Origin: Deroplatys truncata
Taxonomy: Eukaryota; Arthropoda; Insecta; Mantodea; Mantidae
Direction: 5' to 3'
Length of the DNA: 64,000 nucleotides
Assembly (NCBI GenBank): GCA_030765065.1
Contig: CM060989.1
Location: 61,952,001 to 62,016,000 of the forward strand
Made by a program: the position numbers and the translations under genes. The notes below the pieces were generated by a model. It worked only from the letters and a program-made list of their open reading frames with translations, was not told the origin of the DNA and did not search any database. Of the stretch, positions 55,354-64,000 are shown piece after piece; positions within the stretch are counted from its first letter, which is position 1, and the number at the start of each line of letters is the position of its first letter.

Positions 55354-55367
55354 ATGACTTTTTTGAG

Positions 55368-55779
55368 TTCCGTACTGCAAATAGTTTGCAAGGAAAAGAC
55401 ATTTAAACCGTGTATATTTTTTGGAAAATATTCTGTTTGTATTTTTATATATTATTTTTAAATAAACTGTAATAGAACCATGAAACACCTACCAAAATAA
55501 TTCTCATTTCCTTCCAATTGTATAGTAAATATTTCATCATTTCCATTATATATGTTTTTGCGAATTGTAGGTTTTTAAAACCTGATACATACTCAGAGTA
55601 AGCTGTTCCTCTTAATACTTGCAGAAACATCCGGTATTCCCCAGGGGTTTATGATTTTGATAAAACAATTTTTTTCAAATATTTGTTAATTCCTACTTAT
55701 ATTAATTAAAGCAATTACAATTTTGCTGTTATTCAATTCTTTTAATTTGATCACATAAATTTCATTGTGAGAAATTCTC
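55368..55779. other. No recognised feature
   Basis: AT-rich spacer. The small frame at 55445-55630 shows no domain. Confidence 0.4.
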
Positions 55780-55926
55780 CATTCCCACTAAAAATCTTCC
55801 AAATCATCTCTCTTCCAACACTTTTTAAACCCGTCACCCATTAGGGTTGGTTTTTCGCATTAGCAACACTAAAAAAACGAAAGGAGCAACATTTATCTGT
55901 TTATTGTTAAGAAAATATAACCACTA

Positions 55927-57215
55927 CGAGGGGCACTATTTATACTTTGAGCCTAATACTTAAAACGAAGTAATTTCTGATTGAAAACTGCTTTATTGTT
56001 TTTCAAAATATTCTCCTTTATGATCAATACACTTTTGCATCCGTTTGGACCATTTGTCAAAGCATTTATTCCAGTCTTCTTGAGACATCTCCAAAACATG
56101 GTTTTTAAAGGCATCAACGGCTTCTTCTGCCAACGATAATCGCTGTCCACGCAATTTATTCTTGATGTTCGGGAACTAAAAGAAGTCATTGGGTGCCAAA
56201 TCAGGACTGTATGGCAGATGACCCATCAATTCGATTTTTTGAGCCTTCAAATTCTCTGTTAGACGAGATGTGTGCGCGCTAGCATTGTCTTGATGAAGAA
56301 CGATTCTACGTTTCTTGTTGGTTTTCCTTACTTCACCGAAGACTTCCGACAAACAAATGGTTGTGTACCATTCGGCATTGACCGTTTTACGTTCCTCTAA
56401 AGGCACTGTCGCCACATGGCCAGTTTTGCTGAAAAAGCAAGCGACCATTTGCTTCGAAGTGCTTCGAGTGCGAACGACTTTTGTTGGATTTGCTTCATCT
56501 TGAAAAACCCATACAGTTGACTGCTGTGCACGTTCCGGCTCATACGCATAGATCCATGATTCGTCACCTGTTACAATCTTGTATACGTCTTTTGAGGCAC
56601 CGCCACTGCATTTCTGGAGCATTTTTGTACACCAATCGACACGAGCATCTTTTTGAGATTGCGTCATATTATGTGGGATCCAACGAGAGCAAACCTTTTT
56701 CACGGCTAAATAATCATGCAATATTTTACATACGTATGCTGATGGAACTAATGCCTAGGGTTGCCTCAATCTCACAATATGTCGCATGACGACCTTTCAT
56801 TATTAGTTTTTGCACAGCATCAATGTTTTCTGGCACAACTGATTATGGACGATCTTCACGAACTTCATCATTGAGCGAACGGCGGCCACGATTAAATTCG
56901 TTATACTAGCGTTTTACAGTGGCAAAGGATGGAGCTTCGTCGCCAAATGTGGAAGTTAGTTGATCGATGCACTCTTGTCTTGATAATCCACGTCGAAAGT
57001 CGTAATAAATCATTGCACGAACATTTTCACGAGTTAATTCCATGTTTTTGTTGACACACAATTCTCAAGTTAGTGTAAACAAAACAAATGACGCTCTATT
57101 GACAAAATGTTTGAAGTAGATAATGGTAAAAAATGTCAAACTTTCATTGGAAACGTCAGATGGCACCTACAACATTCAGGGTTGCCAATGTTCAAAATAT
57201 AAATAGTGCCGCTCG
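55927..57215 (-). mobile_element. Mariner transposon M2, complete ends
   Basis: Left CGAGGGGCACTATTTATACT, right (complement) CGAGCGGCACTATTTATATT, with TA at 55925-55926 and 57216-57217. 1289 bp, sister of M1. A sibling tandem unit nearby shows what the site looked like before insertion. Confidence 0.92.
55993..57043 (-). pseudogene. Mariner transposase (DD34D), inactivated, copy M2
   Basis: All three catalytic positions are kept: VTGDESWIY, LHQDNASAHTS and SPDLAPNDFF. It carries the same TAG for Trp at codon 46 (56906-56908) as M1. A TAG replaces a Leu codon directly after NDFF (56176-56178). The frame shifts near 56740 (GISSISIRM). The C-terminus ends like M1 (HKGEYFEKQ). Confidence 0.9.
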
Positions 57216-57985
57216 TAGTATTTAATAACCTCAAAGTTGCCTCCTGCCAAACATTTATTACATTATTCGTTAAAGAAGAGAACATGATTTGTACTTTTAT
57301 TTTACAAAAGTACTGAGAAAACAGACCCGCTGGTACTGAAAAACCTAAAAGTTGCTTTCCGCCGAACACTTTCCGCCCCCTCTACCTCAAGCAGTGGTAT
57401 TTTTAGATAGCATCCTCAGTATCTTCATTCTTGTCCTAAAGAATTATGTGTGTCAAATTCTCATCCTATTGAAAATCCTCCAAAGTGCCTCCCCTTGAAA
57501 AATTTTCAACCCCATCTCCCATTAGTTTTTTACATTACCGCCCTTCAAATAATAAAGGAAACATTTTATTTAGGTAAAACATTGAAACAATAGACCCACT
57601 GAGTATGAAAACCCTCAAAATTGCTTTCCAACGAACCCTTTACTCAGCACCTTCCTTTGGGGTGGATTTTAGTAATAGCACCTCCACAGTATGTTTACTC
57701 TTGTCCTAAAACACATGTATGCTAAATTTGGTCAAAATCGCTAAGGGTCTTTATGTAAAGTTTGCTCTCTTTAGCATTAAATTAATATTAAATTTATTTA
57801 GTGAAATCCTCTATGGTGCAGAGTATTTTAGGTGTAGATATAAGGACAAATATGCAAATGATATTGGCTATTGGAAAATGTTACTATTTTATTTTGCAAT
57901 TTAATTAAATCAAGTTGAAATTAAATATGTACTGTAGAGGAAATATTGCATTAGACCCAAAACATTGGCAATGTTACTTCATTAA

Positions 57986-58268
57986 TTGAGTGAGGGAACG
58001 AGTGTGTCAGTGGGTAAGGGAGTGTGTGAATGAGTGAGGGAGACTGTGAGGAAGTGGATGGGTGTTTGTGTGTGAAGAATGAGTAAATCATTGAGTGATA
58101 GAGGAAATGTGTAAGTGGTTGAGTAAGGGATTGAACGAGTGGGTTGTTGAATAACTGAGTGAATGAATGGGTCTGTGATAGGGTGAGTGGGTGGTTTATT
58201 GACGGTGTGATATCGCAAATGTTGGTTAAGTGATTGATTGAATGGGTGATTGAATTAGTGAATGAGGT
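57986..58268. repeat. Degenerate (GAGT/GAAT)n minisatellite
   Basis: About 280 bp of imperfect GTGAGTGA/AATGAGTG words with variable spacers. The minus-strand frame rich in Thr, His and Pro across it is a composition artefact. Confidence 0.85.
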
Positions 58269-59095
58269 TAATTAGATGGACCACATTACTTAAAACATAA
58301 AGATGGATAGATATAACAAGTTTGTATTTAAATCCTGGAAGTTTTATAAAAGGTGAAGATTTCTACGGAAATTCCCCAATTAATGAATCCTGTATGAACA
58401 AATTTGAAGTCTTTTATTTTTATTTTTACAAAATATAATAAGGATTATAATGCGAATATACTGTCATGGGAAATAGAATTTGACTCTTTAATGTTGTGTA
58501 AATGGAATTAAGTCTCTTTCACTTCCATAGACTTTGGTGTAACTGAGAAGCAATTGACGTTTATTTTAGAAAAGCATTGCCCTGGTTAAATCTCACAATT
58601 TATTTCAAATAATGTTTTCCTCAGCTTTAGACGCATCAGAAACATTTGCAGTGTTTGCATTTAAATGTTACCATTTTAAGTCAAGTTTTGAAAAGTCATG
58701 TTAGTCATTTTATTTTTTACTAGCTGGGTACCCGACTTTGCACGGCTAGATTTTAAAATCGAATGACAATTTAATTAATTTCATTTGCCACCCCCATTCT
58801 TTATGAAATTGTTACCCCTTTACCCCTTATAATTGTAATTTCGTGCAGCCCCGGCTATTATTAATAACGGGTGAAAATTCGCCCGATATTCGCATAAAAG
58901 GAGGACAAGCATAGACGGAACGTCTGATTTCCTTAACCCCTCTCCCGACAGTCACCAAGTTATGGAAACGTTGCATAGCCTATAAGTATGCTTTGACGGT
59001 GGAAAAATCAACGGTCTTCCAGTAGTCGATTAATCCTTTAGACAATCACAAGTGACATATTGAACCCTTGTACCTTCTCTTGGTCTTATGTGCTC
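58269..59095. other. No gene; possible retroelement end at 58720-58870
   Basis: ACTAGCTGGGTACCCGACTT then TGCACGGCTAG resembles a repeat terminus common in invertebrate genomes (TAGCTG-ACCCG-CTTCG type), but the parent family is not clear to me. The rest is featureless. Confidence 0.3.
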
Positions 59096-59184
59096 AAGAA
59101 CCTCGTTTATCCGGATTAGGGGGATCGCAGGTAATCCGGAATTATTCTACTAAATGCAAAACTCTAATATGTACTCCAATATAT

Positions 59185-59928
59185 GAGGGTAATCCAGAAA
59201 GTCTCACACGTTTTGAAATAAACAATTAACAAAATGCAAATATCAACGTTTATTATCTAAATTTGAAAGATACACTCTTAAGCTATTTTGCTACATAATC
59301 GCCATTCAAATTGAGGCATTTATCATACCGTGGCACAAGTTTTTCAATACCTTCTCTGTAGAAATCTGCCGCCCGCGACTTCAACCACTGGTTTACACTG
59401 GCATGCAGTTCAGCGTCAGTATCAGAGCATCAATTTGATGCACCAAACTCCGTGATATTTGGGGAAAATGTTCCGAAAGTTCTGTAATCGGAAACAATGA
59501 TTTTCAGGAATTTTGTCATTGATTTGCGTTGACAGTTCATCAGTCATAATGCTAGGCCTACCACTGCGATACTCGTCGTGAACATTGGTACGGCCATTTT
59601 TAAAATCAATGCACCATTGCCTGACTCGGCTTTCACTCATTATTCCCTGCCCGTAAACATCACAAAGTTGACGATAAATTTCAATTGGTTTGTTCTTTTT
59701 AGTCAACAAAAACCTGATCACAGGCCGCACTTCACAAGTGGCGGGATTTTCTATTCCAGCGCACATTTTAACAACTCACAGAGAGCACAGTAAGGAAGGC
59801 ACAGTCCTCACGCTACCACAGCTGGATGCGTAGTGAATGTAGGAACGTTCTGACGCCAAGATGGCGGCTCTATCCCTAATCATCGCCACGATAGGCCTAA
59901 ACGTCTAGGACTTTCTGGGCTGCCATTG
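59185..59928 (-). mobile_element. Internally deleted mariner M4
   Basis: Left TGAGGGTAATCCAGAAAGTC, right (complement) CAATGGCAGCCCAGAAAGTC, with TA outside (59183-59184, 59929-59930). 744 bp. It has an N-terminal transposase half and the last ~35 codons, and lacks the middle. Confidence 0.75.
59290..59766 (-). pseudogene. Mariner transposase with catalytic core deleted, copy M4
   Basis: Frame 59422-59766 encodes the DNA-binding part (MCAGIENPATCEVRPVIRF, IEIYRQLCDVYG, TNVHDEYRSGRPSIMTDEL) and then loses frame. Sequence 59290-59400 encodes the family C-terminus (ADFYREGIEKLVPRYDKCLN-type). The DD34D core between them is missing. Same subfamily as 4653-5290. Confidence 0.8.
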
Positions 59929-60702
59929 TACAAACCTTTTGTCTTTTGGTGCTAACAAGAAACACTTTTTTAGCACTTAAATTCTATATTTACTGTAGTC
60001 TACTCAGGTTTATTTACTAAAATATGTAGCGTGTAAGTTTCTTTTATTTCAAACGTGTGAGGCGTTTGAGAGCAGCACGATCGCGTAGACGTTTGAGTAA
60101 TATCAGTTCGGCTGGAGTTGTTTCCGACTGACGTTCTACGTAAACCATTAGTTTTCCAGCTGTACCAATGCCTCCACATGAGACATTATTTCATCCACGC
60201 ACACTCAAAACACGGGAACAATAGAACAATACTGATACAGCTTCTTAAATCTGTAAGGAACAGATCCACACTAACCGTAGTAACGGTAGCTGGAAGCGTG
60301 GGACCGGCGATCCCTATGCTACCTGCGGTGCCAACATAACTGCACATATACCGTACCGTACTAACTGTATGCCGCACATTTTGGTGTTAAAAAGAGAAAA
60401 AGGTAACAAAAATCTATCCGGATAAACCGGAGATCGGGATTAACCAGGTGCTTGTATATTTAATAACATAAAAGCTACATAGTTTTCATATAATAAACAG
60501 ACCTTTAATATATAACACGAAATAGATATGAAGCTGATGAATATAATGATTCTCCACTCCCAGACCACCAAGTTAACCTCTTTGGAAAAGAGGCAAAGTC
60601 TGCGACCATCGAGAAAAATAAACTTCTCAGTTGTTGATTGTAAAATATCACCTGATTGGTTTCTAATGTTAGATGAACATAATTTTCTCTCTTTATACAA
60701 TT

Positions 60703-61757
60703 TGAGGCAGTATTTTAATACCTGAATAATTTCAATTGTATTTTATAATAAGTAAATTCAATAATAACCCGCCTTGAAACAATAAGTATGTAATAATTAT
60801 TTAAATTGTATGTAACAGTCATTGCAAATGCTTATTTTTATTGTAAACATGTTTTATTAATGTTATGTGAATACATTACATACTTTAATAATACAAGAGC
60901 TGTGAGAATAATAAGTTTTAAGTTGCTAACAATGAGGTAATAATGAGGTAACCTTGTAGCAATAATGCGTTTAAAAGTTTGAATATTACTAGTCATGATA
61001 AGAGCAACGATAACGTAATTTCTGTGACAGTTTTAAATTAGCCAATCAACAGCAAAGAAAAGTTTTAAGTTAAATGCAGATATTCTATTGGACTAGAATT
61101 AGCCATTCAGAGACTTGAAATACCGAAGCTTACGGATTTTTGCCGTTGGAAGTTGCTCAGTTGCTGGCAAGCTTTGGTAGTAAACGGAAGACGTGTTCTC
61201 TACGTGTGAATCGTAAAATATGTATACGCGCTAAGTGAAAGTATTGAAGATTCTCACAGTTCTTAAAAAAGTGTAGTGCTTTATAAAAGTGTGCAAAGAT
61301 TAAATAAAGAAGTAAATTTAAAAAGTTAAATTCTATGATGTCTACATTCTTGTTGCACCGCACCCTGACAAAGAGAAACATGTCTCTAAAGCTGACGCAG
61401 CCGAGACAAATTCAAACGTAAGTAATATATAGAAGCAGTGTTAATAACAAAGTTAAATATTATAGTGTAAAACTTGAAGTGTAACAACAAAATTACATTG
61501 TGAAATCAGCTTCTCATACGTAGCAGCATATTGCGTATTAACAGTAACTATTACGTAATCAACAAATTCAAACCGACGCCCAAAAGCGTGTTCCAAAAAT
61601 TCCTTAAATGCAACTAAATAAATATTACGTAAGCACACACTATCTTCAAGTTTACGTAAAAACAATACGTAACCATAAATATACTTCAAGTTAACAGAAG
61701 CAACACAACATAACCTTCTTCAAGTTTAAACATTACGCAACAACAAATTCTACTACA
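60703..61757 (+). mobile_element. LTR copy 4 (family LTR-C), sense orientation
   Basis: Runs TGAGGCAGTATTTTAATACC ... TTCTACTACA, that is TG...CA. Contains GCCAATCA (61041-61048), ATTGG (61087-61091) and the GACGCAGCCGAG(A/G)CAAA block near 61395 shared by all copies. An unstructured 3' segment contains repeated CTTCAAGTTTA words. Longer than the antisense copies because of these. Confidence 0.65.
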
Positions 61758-61761
61758 AGTT

Positions 61762-61779
61762 TGGCTCCCATACGTGGGG
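61762..61779 (+). other. Primer-binding-like site after LTR copy 4
   Basis: TGGCTCCCATACGTGGGG lies 4 bases after the LTR end. It differs at few positions from the known tRNA-Lys primer-binding pattern TGGCGCCCAACGTGGGGC. Equivalent stretches (CGGCTCCCCAACAGTTG type) follow the other copies. It supports the LTR reading. No gag-pol follows before 62448. Confidence 0.55.
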
Positions 61780-62448
61780 CGGTTAAAATTAGTAACCAAA
61801 CAAAACAAAAGCACAAGATAACATTCTTCAAGTTTACCTAAAAACATATATAAATAAACATAAAACATCTACTTCAAATTAACATACTCTACTAACCAAC
61901 TTGATTACAACATACAAAGAAAATAAAGCAAAATATGAGAGAGCAAAGCTCTCTTACTTGAGGAGTATTAACATATGTTGGCATTGGTATCGCATGCGTA
62001 TCCTATCTTTATAAGCAGATTCGATTTTATTTTGTTTAGCTGTGTCTTGGTTGCTAAATATTGACCATCTACGTATATATTGCTTGGAATTATATATCCG
62101 GGGCTTTTATCTTATTTTAGATGCATATTCTGTGTAGTAACAAGAACTATTTTTTACTATATTGCACTCTTAATTAAAAGTCAAGCCTGCTTCACAAGTA
62201 TGTTCTTTTATAACTCCAATATATTGGTATTCAAGTACGAGGGCTTTGTTAATTCTTTTTAATGTTTTAGTAATTCATGAAATGAAATTAGAAGGTGTTT
62301 TATACACCATGTCCCTCAGAAAGAATAGGAATTTTCAATTGTGAAAGAATTATCAAATCGGTTGAATGCTTTCTTGAGATTGCCCTAAATACGTACACCC
62401 GTGCTCCCACATACACATAAAACTTTTCTCCTTTGTAAAATTAATATA
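61780..62448. other. No recognised feature
   Basis: AT-rich. If LTR copy 4 belonged to a full element, gag would start here, but no such frame exists. The 60-codon frames are not convincing. Confidence 0.45.
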
Positions 62449-63553
62449 CGAGGGCTGTCCCAGAAGTACCCTGCTTAACAAAGAAAACACAAACATTTTG
62501 GGAAAAAACGTTTTGTTTCTCTACATAGTCTCCTTTCAGCTCGATACACTTTTCCCAGCGATGTCCAATAGCTTCAATACCCTGTTTATAGTGAGAACCG
62601 TCGAGTTCTAAAAAATAGCCATCAACTGCAAACTCCACCTCTTCATTGTTGCCAAATCTTTTACCAACAAGCCATTTCTTCAACAGAAAATAATCAGAGG
62701 GGGCTAAGTCTGGCAAATAGGGCGCATGGGGAAGCAATTCGAACTTTAACGCATTGATTTTGGCCATGGCGATAATGGATGTGTGAACTGGTGCATTGTC
62801 TTGATGAAACAGAACTTTCTTTTTCGCTAAATGCGGCCGTTTTCGTTTGATTCCATCATTCAAACGCTGCAATAAGTTTGCATAATACTTGCCATTGATT
62901 AGTTTTCCTTTTTGAAGATAATCAATGAAAATTATTCCATGCGCATCCATAAAAACTGACGCCATGACCTTGCCTACAGGTGGAACTGTCTTCGCCTTCT
63001 TTGGAGCTGATTCTCCCATTTGAATCCACTGTTTTGACTGTTCCTTCGTCTCAGGTGTGAAGTGGTGGGCCCCATGTTTCTTCCATGGTTTTGAATCGAC
63101 GCAAAAACTCGACTTTATTGCAGTGAAACACCGCCAAACACTCGACTGAAACATCCTCACGACGCTCCGTTTGTTCCATTGTGAGTATACGCGGCACCCA
63201 TCTTACGCACAGCTTTCTCATGTCTACATTTGCAGTTAGTGTGCAATGTACAGCACTTTTTGAAATTCCTACGATGTCTGCTAGCTCGCGCACTTTCAGT
63301 CGAGGGTCATCCAATACAGTTTGTGGATTTTTTTCACAATTTCTGGCGTGGTCACCTCATTTGGTCGAACGTTGCGATGTTCGTCTTGACAGCTCGTACG
63401 GCCTCGCTTAAACTCTGCCACCCAATATTTTACTGTTGTAAACGAAGGAGCAGACTCCCCCAGAGTAGAATCTAGCTCAGCTTTAATATTAGGTGGACTA
63501 AGACCTTTCAAATGAAAGTATTGTAACACATAACGATGACCAGTTTTATCCAT
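62441..63553 (-). pseudogene. Mariner transposase (DD34D), frameshifted, copy M5
   Basis: Starts MDKTGHRYVLQYFHLKGLSP. Two one-base shifts, near 63310 (VKKIHK to LDDPRLKVREL) and near 63075 (FLRRFKTMEETW to HHFTPETKEQSKQW), split it. The first catalytic residue is Glu (TMEETW) where relatives have Asp; the second (LFHQDNAPVHTS) and third (DLAPSDYFLL) Asp are 34 residues apart and intact. The usual YFLFPNLKKWL has lost three residues. The normal stop after GDYVEK is missing, so the frame reads through the inverted repeat and ends in flanking DNA at 62441. Confidence 0.9.
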
Positions 63554-63748
63554 GTTTACAAATTTACTGAGTGTGATCACTATTTATGGCTGTCAAACAT
63601 TTGCTAAACAACATAGCATCGTCAAACTTCAAATTTAAGCTTTATAAGGTTAGTACTTTCCACCATAATCATTTGTTTGAAACAGCCACCACTATCTATA
63701 CGTACTTAATAAAGGACCCACTATCGGGTACTTCTGGGACTGCCCTCG
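62449..63748 (-). mobile_element. Mariner transposon M5, complete ends
   Basis: Left CGAGGGCTGTCCCAGAAGTA, right (complement) CGAGGGCAGTCCCAGAAGTA, then CCC. TA outside (62447-62448 and 63749-63750). 1300 bp. It has the longest continuous transposase frame of the mariners here, so it may be the youngest. Confidence 0.93.
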
Positions 63749-63876
63749 TAGATGAGCTTGTTGCTGATGCAAATCAATTTCTTTTAATAACAGTTACCAT
63801 TGTTTACCCGTCTACTTACCACAAAACTGTATTAGCTAACTGAAAGCTAACTCTTCAGTTATTTAGAGTAACTACA

Positions 63877-64000
63877 CTTCGCGCACTGTGACCTACATAG
63901 ATCTATTGTGGCTACCATCCTCCAGGAGGAAGGGATGAAGTGAAGGAGCCACAGGAACCTGGAAACATCCAGCACCACCATACGCCACGAAACCTGAAGC
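63877..64000 (-). mobile_element. tRNA-derived SINE, family S2, cut by the window end
   Basis: Matches the 3' half of the copy at 35461-35925 (CGCGCACTGTGACCTACATA, then GGAGGAAGGGATGAAGTGAA and ACGCCACGAAACC). The tRNA-like head would lie beyond position 64000. Confidence 0.8.

Larger units (their letters stand above)
55780..57720. repeat. Degenerate tandem repeat, one unit hit by mariner M2
   Basis: Related blocks recur: CCCATTAG near 55839 and 57520, the AACCTCAAAGTTGCC / AACCTAAAAGTTGC / ACCCTCAAAATTGC series near 57228, 57340 and 57609, and TCATTCTTGTCCTAAA / TTACTCTTGTCCTAAA near 57425 and 57694. Unit lengths are irregular. Confidence 0.6.
59096..60453. mobile_element. Candidate pogo/Tigger-like element with nested mariner
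   Basis: The left end CAAGAACCTCGTTTATCCGG and the complement of the right end (CAAGCACCTGGTTAATCCCG) are related and contain the CC(T/G)GGTTTATCCGG words typical of Tigger-type ends. The arms are imperfect and the TA target is not clear. No transposase frame remains, and a mariner sits near its left end. Confidence 0.35.

Noticed and set aside
57982-58218. His/Thr/Pro-rich secreted peptide
   Set aside because: Reading of the GAGT minisatellite on the opposite strand, with no start or signal context.

Overview
The window is eukaryotic nuclear DNA and almost certainly comes from an insect. It is AT-rich and gene-poor, and it is packed with mariner/Tc1 transposons, LINE fragments, tRNA-derived SINEs and short inverted-repeat elements. 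The only well-supported host gene is a protein kinase exon of the SBK (SH3-binding-domain kinase) family, preceded by a normal 3' splice site. The repeat density suggests a large-genome lineage, perhaps polyneopteran such as a cockroach, termite, stick insect or orthopteran; that is inference and no species marker is visible.

Layout. 1-2160: repeat-filled flank or intron with a SINE-interrupted copy of the dominant repeat (here called RepA) and a local duplication of part of it. 2160-3430: the kinase exon and its polyA signal. 3535-8740: three inverted-repeat elements (TTAA type, a mariner deletion derivative, TTA/Harbinger type) and featureless AT-rich DNA. 8741-20500: RepA copies, one LTR inside a long inverted repeat, a new-looking retroposon and a LINE 3' end flanked by (AT)n. 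20743-29590: an LTR copy, a LINE RNase H remnant, a SINE, a MULE remnant, RepA copies and a broken ORF of a multicopy arthropod family. 29592-38235: a 2.4-kb TA-flanked element, a dead Tc1 element, a 750-bp polypurine tract, SINEs and a dead mariner. 38240-50650: LINE and SINE remnants, a fold-back palindrome, and the second large RepA cluster with a nested LTR. 50966-64000: four more mariner elements, a three-unit RepA cluster, a SINE with perfect target duplications, a minisatellite and a fourth LTR with a primer-binding-like site.

RepA is the main unexplained component. There are about two dozen full, partial, tandem and inverted copies, together more than 10 kb. A full copy is about 0.9 kb. 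It has subterminal 12-bp inverted repeats, an internal CA/CAGA microsatellite, a small hairpin next to the 3' end, no coding capacity and no obvious target duplication. This architecture resembles the Helentron-associated HINE/INE-1 elements, and assignment to that class is inference.

There is no operon or multigene system here. Every transposase, reverse transcriptase and RNase H frame is interrupted. The window is best read as one host kinase exon in a layered transposon graveyard whose nesting gives relative insertion ages. I did not find convincing evidence of a new multi-component biological system.
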